A stretch of 41,689 nucleotides of DNA from Schlesneria paludicola DSM 18645 (GTDB lineage Bacteria > Planctomycetota > Planctomycetia > Planctomycetales > Planctomycetaceae), in NCBI GenBank assembly GCA_945869955.1, contig CAMBQP010000022.1, positions 1 to 41,689 of the forward strand, given 5' to 3'. How positions within the stretch are numbered: the stretch's first letter is position 1; the number at the start of each line of letters is the position of its first letter. Positions 23,455-31,259 of the stretch are shown here, piece after piece. The position numbers and the translations under genes are program-made. A model generated the notes under the pieces. That model made no database searches. It saw only the letters and a program-made list of their open reading frames with translations, and had not been told where the DNA came from.

Positions 23455-25779
23455 ATGACCGCCTGGCTCGCAAATCACTTTTTTAATCCAGGCTTTGTGG
23501 CAGGGGGTGCCGCCCTCATCGCAGCACCGATCTTGATCCATCTCATCAACCGGGTGCGGTATCGCCGCGTCCGGTTTGCCGCGATGGAATTCCTGCTGCA
23601 AAGCCAACAACGGAATCAGCGGCGATTGCTGCTGGAGCAACTTCTGCTGTTGCTGCTCAGAATTCTCATTGTGCTTGGTTTAGTCCTGCTGATCGCGCGA
23701 CTGATTCTGGACCCGGCCCAAATGTCTCTCTTTCGCGGTGCCCAGTCGCATCATGTCGTCCTGATTGACGATAGCCTCTCGATGCGAGATCGCTGGGAAC
23801 AGACAAGTGGATTCGATCAGGCCCTCAAAATTACCCAGCAAATCGCTGCCGGCGGAGCTCAGCAGCCCAATACCCAGAAAATGACACTGATTCGCTTGTC
23901 ACAACCGGAACAACCGCTTTTTGCGGAACGAAGCGTCAACGAAGACTTTGTCACCGAACTTTCGTCCAAGCTCGATCCGCAAACGTTCAAATGTACCCAC
24001 CAAGGACTCGATCTGACGGCCGGCTTGGAAGCGGTCCGAAAATTGTTGGCCGATGAAAGAGGTGTAATCCAGCACCTGCACATCCTCTCGGATTTTCGCG
24101 ATCACGACTGGCGGGATCAAAAGGCGATTGCCGCTGCGATCGAGGGACTGACATCCTCGGGAGTGACCGTCAATCTCGTGCGGGGCGTTCCCGAATCCCA
24201 CGCCAATCTGGGAGTGGTTGAACTGACAGGCGATACCCAAGTCGCCGCCGTTGATGTTCCTCTGCGGATGAAAGTATCAGTGAAGAACTTTGGCTCGCAA
24301 GTCGCAGTCGATGTTCGACTTTCGATTTTTGATAACCAGGAAAAGCTTCCCGCAAGTATCGTGTTCGAGAAGATTGAACCTCAACAAGAAGTGGCTCATG
24401 ACTTCGAACTTCGACTCGCAACCCCCACAACTCATAAAATTCGGGTGAGCCTCGATGCCGATGCGCTGATCGAGGACAACGTCCGGTCGATCGCGATTGA
24501 TGTTCCTCAGTCTGTCCCCATCTTGATTGTCGACGGAGATCCGGCGGGAGAAGATGGTTCGTATATCGCCGATGCGATCGCTGCAGATCCGAAAGCCACC
24601 GGGTATGCCGCGACAGTTGATCAGATTGAAACCCTGAGACGTCAACCCTTAGACCGCTTCGCCTGTATTTACCTGCTGAATGTCCCTCAATTGCCCGCGG
24701 ATTCGATTGACTTGCTGGAACGATACGTCGCTGCGGGGGGGGGATTGGTCTGGTTTGTCGGTGACTCGATCCAGACAGCCCATTACAACAGCGCCCTCTA
24801 TCGCGACGGAACGGGACTATTTCCAGTACCACTTGAAACCGCATCGCGTGAGCTTGTCGTCGATCCGACCAGTCCCGGAGCCGATCTGGCAACGTCTGAT
24901 CATCCGTTGTTCCGGATTTTTGCCGGGGAAGAAAATTCCCTGATTAAACTCGTTCGAATCTTCCAGTTCTTTCCCACAGCCAAGGATTGGGTTCGCGACG
25001 ATCAGCAGCGGAAAGATCGCGTGCGCACCATCGCCGCGCTACGCAGTCGTGACCCGCTGGTTCTCGAACACCCCTTCGGTAAGGGACGGGTCGTTACCTG
25101 CCTGACAACCGCCCAACCCGAATGGAACAACTGGGCGACCGATAACAGCTACGTGGTCGTTCAACTGGAAATGGTCAAGTACCTTGCTCGAACCGATCAT
25201 GATCCGCAGCGGCGTGTCGTGGGTGAACCGATTCGATTGTCGCTGGATCCCGCCGAATTCACCGAAACGGTGGAAGTGCTGGCACCAGGGGACGAAGGAG
25301 ACCGAACCACTCGACTCCAGGCATCGCCCGAATCGCGCGACGAAAGTTCCCCGGCTGGAACAGGTACGCCGGAGGCCGAGGCGAAAGCCCAATCGCCCCC
25401 CAACGGGAGCCCCTCGCTGCGACTGAATGCCTTGTACCGAGATACCGACGAGCCCGGAATTTACACCGTCCGACTGCTCCGCCAGAGTCAGGTGAGTGAA
25501 GATCAGTTGATTGCCTATAATACGCCACCCATCGAAGGGGGACTGACACTCGCGTCGACAGCAGAGATTCGGAAGCGAATCGGGAATGCCACCGGCGTGA
25601 CCATCCAGGAATTTGGTCAATTAGACTGGGTCGAAGGCCGCGAAGCGGGAGGCGAAATCCGGCAATGGCTTCTCTGGGGACTGCTCGCCCTGTTCCTGCT
25701 CGAACAAGCACTCGCCTACAAACTCAGTTATCATCCACCACCTCTACTGCAGGAGAAAACCATGAGCGCGATGACCTAG
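23455..25779 (+). CDS. BatA-type aerotolerance N-terminal domain membrane protein with VWA-like region
   Basis: A 774-aa membrane-anchored protein. The start at MTAWLANHFFNPGFVAGG aligns with the BatA N-terminal domain: membrane helix at about 13-33 ending in LIHLINRVRYRRVRFAAMEFLL, a second helix at about 60-83. A VWA-like domain follows with a metal-site DxSxS (VLIDDSLSMRD). The middle has a CARDB-like or beta-sandwich stretch and a GATase-like region (SVPILIVDGDPAGEDGSYI, AAGGGLVWFVGD). A final helix lies near the C-terminus. In Bacteroidetes and planctomycetes such proteins work with MoxR ATPases and DUF58 proteins in envelope functions. It is the first gene of a triad; 65 bp separate it from the next. 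Confidence 0.88.
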   Translation: MTAWLANHFFNPGFVAGGAALIAAPILIHLINRVRYRRVRFAAMEFLLQSQQRNQRRLLLEQLLLLLLRILIVLGLVLLIARLILDPAQMSLFRGAQSHHVVLIDDSLSMRDRWEQTSGFDQALKITQQIAAGGAQQPNTQKMTLIRLSQPEQPLFAERSVNEDFVTELSSKLDPQTFKCTHQGLDLTAGLEAVRKLLADERGVIQHLHILSDFRDHDWRDQKAIAAAIEGLTSSGVTVNLVRGVPESHANLGVVELTGDTQVAAVDVPLRMKVSVKNFGSQVAVDVRLSIFDNQEKLPASIVFEKIEPQQEVAHDFELRLATPTTHKIRVSLDADALIEDNVRSIAIDVPQSVPILIVDGDPAGEDGSYIADAIAADPKATGYAATVDQIETLRRQPLDRFACIYLLNVPQLPADSIDLLERYVAAGGGLVWFVGDSIQTAHYNSALYRDGTGLFPVPLETASRELVVDPTSPGADLATSDHPLFRIFAGEENSLIKLVRIFQFFPTAKDWVRDDQQRKDRVRTIAALRSRDPLVLEHPFGKGRVVTCLTTAQPEWNNWATDNSYVVVQLEMVKYLARTDHDPQRRVVGEPIRLSLDPAEFTETVEVLAPGDEGDRTTRLQASPESRDESSPAGTGTPEAEAKAQSPPNGSPSLRLNALYRDTDEPGIYTVRLLRQSQVSEDQLIAYNTPPIEGGLTLASTAEIRKRIGNATGVTIQEFGQLDWVEGREAGGEIRQWLLWGLLALFLLEQALAYKLSYHPPPLLQEKTMSAMT

Positions 25780-25844
25780 ATCGCAACGGACGCCGCTGCG
25801 TCGATCCCTCATTTCCTCGGCTGCATGTCGCATGAGACTCGTTG

Positions 25845-28310
25845 ATGTTTTACATCGTTTCCGGATCGCTTTTTCCGCTGTTCGCTGCCGCCGACTCGGC
25901 TAATCTGACGGTGCGCGAATGGGATTGGCCCACGTCAGCAGCCGGAGGGTTGCTCTTGTTCGTCGGCGTGCTGGCCATTCTCGCCTGGACCGTCTGGCTC
26001 TACCTGCGTGACACGGCCGATTTGTCCTGGTTTTGGCGGCTCTTCCTGACGACCTTACGCTTGACCGCTCTTGCGGCTCTCCTGGTGATTGCTCTCAACC
26101 CCTCTGACCGGACCCAAAAACAATCCTATCGACCATCACGAGTTGCCGTGCTGGTCGATACCTCACTTTCCATGCGGCATCCCGCGGGAAACCCGAGCGA
26201 ATCGGGATCGTCCGATGCTGCCAGCCGTTTTTCCCGGACAGAAGCCGTCCAAAATTTTCTCGTGAAGTCCAACGTCATGGAAACACTTCGTCGACAACAC
26301 GAAGTCAGCCTTTTCACCTTCGATTCCGAACTGGCAGGGCCGCTGCGAGTCTTTCCACGACTGACTGGGGGAGACAAACAGAATTCCGCTGACGCGAGTG
26401 GAGAGACTGCGGTCTCGCCGATTGATTGGGAGGAAACGCTCCGGCCACGCGGTCTCGAATCACGACTTGGTGAAAGCCTCGACGAATTGATCCGTCAATC
26501 CGCAGGCAGAACCTTGTCAGGGATTGTCGTTCTGACCGATGGTGTTTCGAATGCCGGGGTCGATCCGACCACAGCGCACGATCGAGCGTTATTGACCAAG
26601 TCGCGGTTGATTGCGATCGGAACCGGAACCACCGATCAACCTGTCAATCTGGCCATCTCGGAAATCGCGTCTCCGACCGATGTTCAGTTGGGGGATCCCT
26701 TCGAGATTACGGCGTTTGTGCAAGGGAATGGGCTCACAGGGAAAGAGGTCGACGTCGAACTGTTGATGAAGTCTGAGAGCGATCAGGAACCGATCAGCAT
26801 GGAACGAAAGCAGGCATTGCTCCTCGAAGAGGGACTGCCGGTCGAGGTGAAGTTCTCGCGGAATTCGGTGGAAGCGGGTCGAGTCACCTATCTCGTCCGT
26901 GTCACCACCCCCACACCCGTGGCCGAGTTTAATTCGCAAGACAATCAACTCTCATTCAGCGTCAACACCTTCGATCGACCGACGCGCGTGCTGTTGGTCG
27001 CCGGCGGGCCGATGCGAGACTACCAATTCGTTCGCAATCTGCTGTTTCGCCACAAATCCTTCGATGTTGATGTCTTGCTACAGACGGGCTCACGCGGAAC
27101 CAGCCAGGAATCGAATCAACTGCTCACGGCGTTCCCCGCAGGACGCGAGCAGCTTTACGAATATGATGTCGTCATGGCCTTTGATCCAGATTGGAAAAGT
27201 ATTCCCGCCGAATCCTTTTCGCTCCTCTCGGACTGGGTCAGCCTCGAAGGGGGAGGCCTGATTCTCGTTGCAGGTGATGTCAATACGCCGTTCCTGGCAG
27301 GACAGAATGAAGCGAATACAACCACAGACGAACAGCTGAAGCCACTGTTGGAACTTTATCCGGTGATCCTCAGTTCCTACTTTACGGCAGCTCGGTTTGA
27401 TCAGGATTCGAGTCAGCCGTGGCCGATTCAGTTTACCAAAGAGGGTCAAAGCCTGGGCTTCCTGCAACTGACCGATGACCCCGTTTCCTCAGCAACTCGC
27501 TGGAAAGACTTTGCCGGGGTCTACCGCTGCTACCCGACCAATGGCCATAAAGCTGGAGCCAAAGTCTATGCCAATTTTTCGGACCCCCGTGCCGCAGCAG
27601 AACCACCCGTCCTGATGGCTGGCCAACCCCTGAATAAAGGCTTTGTCTTTTACTTGGGGAGTGCCGAAATGTGGCGATTGAGGTCCGTCAGCGAAGATGA
27701 TTACGACCGATTCTGGATCAAGACGATTCGAGAAGTGAGCCAGGGACGTTCGAAACGGGGGACCAAACGGGGGCTGCTGATGCCAGACAGCCATCAACTG
27801 CTGATCGGTCAAACCTCGCGGATTCGTGCTCGAGTGCTCGACGCAAAATTTGACCCGCTTGAAGCCGAAACGGTGACACTGGAAGTTTATGATCCGGTCG
27901 GCAAAATGCTCTCCCCCTCACGGCTACTGAAACGGGATCCGGCCAGCCCGGGTGTTTTTAACGGCGACCTGCGCGTCAGCTTGCCAGGCACCTACAAACT
28001 GGTCCTGACTCTGCCCGACTCGCGCGAACAGATTACCGATGAAATTGTCGTGACGCTCCCCAAACTGGAAGACGAAAATATTCGGCAAAACGTGCGACTG
28101 CTGACCGATCTCGTCCGGGATACCGGAGGCAAGTACCTGACATTGGACCAAGCCGCAACGGAGCTGTCGGATTTACTGCCGGATCGGGGTGAGCAATTCT
28201 ATGTCGCAGAACGATTAAGAACGCTTTGGGATCGGGAATGGGTCATGTATCTGCTGGTAGGAACTTTATGTATGGAATGGTTAGCAAGAAAACTACTGAA
28301 ACTGGCATAA
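25845..28310 (+). CDS. Membrane protein with VWA and glutamine-amidotransferase-like domains
   Basis: An 821-aa protein with two N-terminal membrane helices (about 30-52 and 62-85), a VWA-like domain with the metal motif in VLVDTSLSMRHP and VVLTDGVSNAGVDP, a beta-sandwich region, and a GATase1-like domain (VLLVAGGPMRDYQFVRNLL, DWVSLEGGGLILVAGD). A single helix, WVMYLLVGTLCMEWLA, closes the protein. The arrangement parallels the preceding BatA-like protein, so the two may be ancient paralogues that associate through VWA domains at the membrane. The ATG at 25845 is preferred over a TTG one codon upstream. No catalytic Cys typical of active amidotransferases is obvious. Confidence 0.85.
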   Translation: MFYIVSGSLFPLFAAADSANLTVREWDWPTSAAGGLLLFVGVLAILAWTVWLYLRDTADLSWFWRLFLTTLRLTALAALLVIALNPSDRTQKQSYRPSRVAVLVDTSLSMRHPAGNPSESGSSDAASRFSRTEAVQNFLVKSNVMETLRRQHEVSLFTFDSELAGPLRVFPRLTGGDKQNSADASGETAVSPIDWEETLRPRGLESRLGESLDELIRQSAGRTLSGIVVLTDGVSNAGVDPTTAHDRALLTKSRLIAIGTGTTDQPVNLAISEIASPTDVQLGDPFEITAFVQGNGLTGKEVDVELLMKSESDQEPISMERKQALLLEEGLPVEVKFSRNSVEAGRVTYLVRVTTPTPVAEFNSQDNQLSFSVNTFDRPTRVLLVAGGPMRDYQFVRNLLFRHKSFDVDVLLQTGSRGTSQESNQLLTAFPAGREQLYEYDVVMAFDPDWKSIPAESFSLLSDWVSLEGGGLILVAGDVNTPFLAGQNEANTTTDEQLKPLLELYPVILSSYFTAARFDQDSSQPWPIQFTKEGQSLGFLQLTDDPVSSATRWKDFAGVYRCYPTNGHKAGAKVYANFSDPRAAAEPPVLMAGQPLNKGFVFYLGSAEMWRLRSVSEDDYDRFWIKTIREVSQGRSKRGTKRGLLMPDSHQLLIGQTSRIRARVLDAKFDPLEAETVTLEVYDPVGKMLSPSRLLKRDPASPGVFNGDLRVSLPGTYKLVLTLPDSREQITDEIVVTLPKLEDENIRQNVRLLTDLVRDTGGKYLTLDQAATELSDLLPDRGEQFYVAERLRTLWDREWVMYLLVGTLCMEWLARKLLKLA

Positions 28311-28333
28311 TTGCCGACGGATCGTTACCGACC

Positions 28334-28373
28334 CGTGGCTTTCACCTGGTCTCCATGGTTTTCACCTGGTCTC
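28334..28373. repeat. 20-bp tandem duplication, two mismatches
   Basis: cgtggctttcacctggtctc (28334-28353) is followed by catggttttcacctggtctc (28354-28373), in the 140-bp space between the second and third gene of the BatA-like operon. Confidence 0.9.
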
Positions 28374-28450
28374 TCAGTGCACAACTGAAGCCAATTGAAA
28401 ATTGCTCAGATGGAACAGACGAACTGAATTCGAAGGCATGCTGAAACACG

Positions 28451-31066
28451 ATGGCTCAAACAAACAATCTCGTTCCTGAAGCACGGACGCTGATTAACCA
28501 GCTTCGGTCGCGCATCCGGTCCTACGTATTCTGGGAAGGTTTGGCGCTGGTCATCGTGGTGCTCGGAGCACTCTTCTGGTTGAGCTTTGCTCTCGACTGG
28601 GCCTACTTCCGTTTCAGTCATCTCGAACTTCCCCGCTGGTTTCGGGCGCTGGTGCTGATCAGTGGCATCGGACTGGTCACCATGGGGGCGTTTTCCTGGA
28701 TCGGACTCCGCTTGCTGCGTGGCTTGCGAACCAAAGCCCTGGCCCTCGTTCTGGAGCGACGATTTCCCGAACTCGATGATCGGCTGGTGACCGCTGTCGA
28801 AGCGGCCGAAGGTTTGTCAAACACGGACTCGCCTGTCACGGCGGCGATGCTGCAGAAAACACTGACAGACGTGGCCGAGGTGACCAGACGGCTGGATGTT
28901 CGTTCGGTCTTTGACCAGCGACCACTCCGCCGGGCGTTGATGATTGCGGCGGGGCTGATTGCTTCGATCCTGGGGCTCATGGTCGTTGATTCTGCGGCGA
29001 TGGAGCGGTGGGTCGCGGGATATCTGAGTTTACAGGATGGCTACTGGCCGCGCGAAACCGAACTCGTGATCAAAGTCGTGGTTCAGCCCGGTGATCAATT
29101 GCGTGAGTTTACCGACCGACACTACCGACATCCCAAAGGGGGCGATCTGGCGCTGCAGATCGAAGTCCCGCCCGGAAAAACCCTCCCAAATCGAATTCGT
29201 CTCGACTCCCGAATGGGACGGGGAATGAGCCAGACCTGGTTGACACCGACCGCAGACGGGGTCTTTCGCCATTCGTTCGTGGGCCTGATTGAAGATTCCC
29301 GTCTATGGATTTCTGGCGGAGATTTCAGCCACTCGCAACCCTATTGGATCGAAGTGGTTCCTCCTCCAGAAGTCACACGGGTCGTCCTCTCGAGCCTTTA
29401 CCCACCCTATACCGGACTGAACCGGCAAACGGAACAGGGTGTTGAACGAACCCCCAGCGAGCTCAAAGGGGCCCAGATTTCGTTGCCGTTGGAAACCGAT
29501 TTCCTGCTGGAAATTGCTGCGAATAAGCCATTGCAGCGTGCCCGAATCGAGGGGGATGCCGGAGCAGATCGGTGGGAGATCACCATCAGTTCAGACCAAA
29601 GTGGCACCCATTCCGCCACCATTCTGCTGAAGTCACAGGATGGCAAGCCACAGCTTCAGCACGAGATTCCCCTGCCACCGGGAAGCGAATCGTTCTGGTC
29701 TCAAGGAGGAACGGCGTTTTCACTCCCGTTTCTGCTATCCGCTGCAGGGGCCACCCGCTTACCCGAACAACTGCGGGGGGCCGCAGAGACCCACCAATCC
29801 TTGACCTTGCCAATCACACTTCCCACCGACAGCTTGTTGAGAATCACACTCGAAGATCGCGACCAGATTGTCAGCCCCGCACCGACGCGATTCACAATTA
29901 ACGGGATTGTTGATCAGCCTCCGGTCGTCGAAACCAGACTGAAAGGGATCGGAAGCTCGATTACTCGCAAGGCACGAATCCCTGTGGCCGGAACGGTCAT
30001 CGACGACTATGGGGTGGCTTCGGTCAAGTTCGAGTTCAAAGTCGATGACGGAGCCGAATGGCAGCAGCGAAATCTGGCAAACCCGCCCGAGGAAGGGACA
30101 CGCACCTTCTCACTGCAGCGGAACGAGCAGGAAATCTACGAGCGTTTTGATGTTCAGCCGCTCGACCTGTCGATTAAGCAACGACTGACGTTGACGGTGG
30201 CGGCACTCGACGGATGTACAGTCCCCTCAATGGGACTCCCCCATTCCCAGGCGAACGCTGGTCAGACACCCGACGCGCCACAGCCCTCGTTCGCCCATCG
30301 CGCGACAGGATTAAAATTTGTCCTCACGATTATCCCCGAAGAAGAATTGCTGTCGATGCTGTACGGACGAGAACTGAATCTCCGCAAGCGGATCGAGCAG
30401 ATCATTGCGGAAAGCAAAATCACCCTGAAAGAGTTACAAACCCAGCACGATCTCCTGAAAGAGACCCCTGCTGCTCGGGAGTCTGCTGATACCGATGCCG
30501 CGACGCCCCCCACCACTACGCCCCCCACCACTACGCCTCCAGCCAACTCGGTCCCAGCCACTACGGTCCCCGCCGCGACAGTGCAAACTTCCAGCACTCC
30601 CACCGCGAACCGGCTGAGTCTCAGTGCCGTTGCCGATCGATCGCTGCATGGAATCCGCAAGAATGCGACCGAAACCGCAGGGGTCGAATCGGCCTTTGCC
30701 GAAATCCGCGAAGAGTTGGTCAACAACGCCGCCGACACACCCGCGATGCTGGAACGACTCGACCAAAAGATCCTCGCCCCCTTAAACAACATCAATACGG
30801 CCACTTTCCCTCAAGTGGATGGAGCTCTGGGGCTCTTCCGCCTCGCGCTCGACAAAGAGCTCAACCCCCGAGGTGACCTGGAAAACTCGATCGAATCGAC
30901 CACCACGCTCATCAGACAATTAGAGAGTGTCCTGGGAGAAATGGCCGAAATGGCTCGTTTTGACGCGATCCTCGAAGACCTGAAGAAAACCATTAAATCC
31001 GAAATGGACCTACTGGAAGAAACCAAACGAAAACGAAAAGAAAAAGCGATCAAGGCACTGGAATAA
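28451..31066 (+). CDS. DUF4175-like membrane protein
   Basis: An 871-aa protein with N-terminal membrane helices at about 27-47, 62-85 and 163-183 enclosing the conserved LERRFPELDDRLVTAVE segment, then a long extracytoplasmic part with beta-rich domains (VVPPPEVTRVVLSSLYPPYTGL, DDYGVASVKFEFKVDDG) and a C-terminal coiled-coil tail rich in Glu and Lys. Planctomycete genomes commonly carry such proteins after BatA/VWA genes. A Thr/Pro-rich linker at about residues 680-720 contains an in-frame 15-bp duplication. A hairpin follows the stop. No enzymatic motif is recognised; an envelope scaffold role is inferred from architecture and operon position. Confidence 0.8.
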   Translation: MAQTNNLVPEARTLINQLRSRIRSYVFWEGLALVIVVLGALFWLSFALDWAYFRFSHLELPRWFRALVLISGIGLVTMGAFSWIGLRLLRGLRTKALALVLERRFPELDDRLVTAVEAAEGLSNTDSPVTAAMLQKTLTDVAEVTRRLDVRSVFDQRPLRRALMIAAGLIASILGLMVVDSAAMERWVAGYLSLQDGYWPRETELVIKVVVQPGDQLREFTDRHYRHPKGGDLALQIEVPPGKTLPNRIRLDSRMGRGMSQTWLTPTADGVFRHSFVGLIEDSRLWISGGDFSHSQPYWIEVVPPPEVTRVVLSSLYPPYTGLNRQTEQGVERTPSELKGAQISLPLETDFLLEIAANKPLQRARIEGDAGADRWEITISSDQSGTHSATILLKSQDGKPQLQHEIPLPPGSESFWSQGGTAFSLPFLLSAAGATRLPEQLRGAAETHQSLTLPITLPTDSLLRITLEDRDQIVSPAPTRFTINGIVDQPPVVETRLKGIGSSITRKARIPVAGTVIDDYGVASVKFEFKVDDGAEWQQRNLANPPEEGTRTFSLQRNEQEIYERFDVQPLDLSIKQRLTLTVAALDGCTVPSMGLPHSQANAGQTPDAPQPSFAHRATGLKFVLTIIPEEELLSMLYGRELNLRKRIEQIIAESKITLKELQTQHDLLKETPAARESADTDAATPPTTTPPTTTPPANSVPATTVPAATVQTSSTPTANRLSLSAVADRSLHGIRKNATETAGVESAFAEIREELVNNAADTPAMLERLDQKILAPLNNINTATFPQVDGALGLFRLALDKELNPRGDLENSIESTTTLIRQLESVLGEMAEMARFDAILEDLKKTIKSEMDLLEETKRKRKEKAIKALE
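30503..30532 (+). repeat. In-frame 15-bp perfect duplication in a Thr/Pro linker
   Basis: acgccccccaccact at 30503-30517 and 30518-30532, followed by acgcctcc. It encodes TPPTT-TPPTT-TPP in the linker of the DUF4175-like protein. Confidence 0.93.
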
Positions 31067-31082
31067 AAGATTTGCGGCAAGC

Positions 31083-31110
31083 CTGGTTGAAATCCATCCC
31101 AATCAACCAG
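31083..31110. terminator. Hairpin between the DUF4175-like and kinase genes
   Basis: CTGGTTGA (31083-31090) and TCAACCAG (31103-31110) form a perfect 8-bp stem with a 12-base loop, 16 bases after the DUF4175-like stop. No T-run follows on the plus strand; it may serve as a processing or Rho-associated end for either convergent transcript. Confidence 0.5.
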
Positions 31111-31259
31111 AGCAAATGACTCAGTCGTGGAGGCGTTTTCGATGCCAGACCGCTGCAGCGCACATTTGTCTACCCGTTTCCCGTGAGCGGCGCGTTGTGA
31201 GTCCCCCACGGATGATCAGACGATCGTTGGCAATCAGAATCTTCTGCTGCCAAGTCCAT

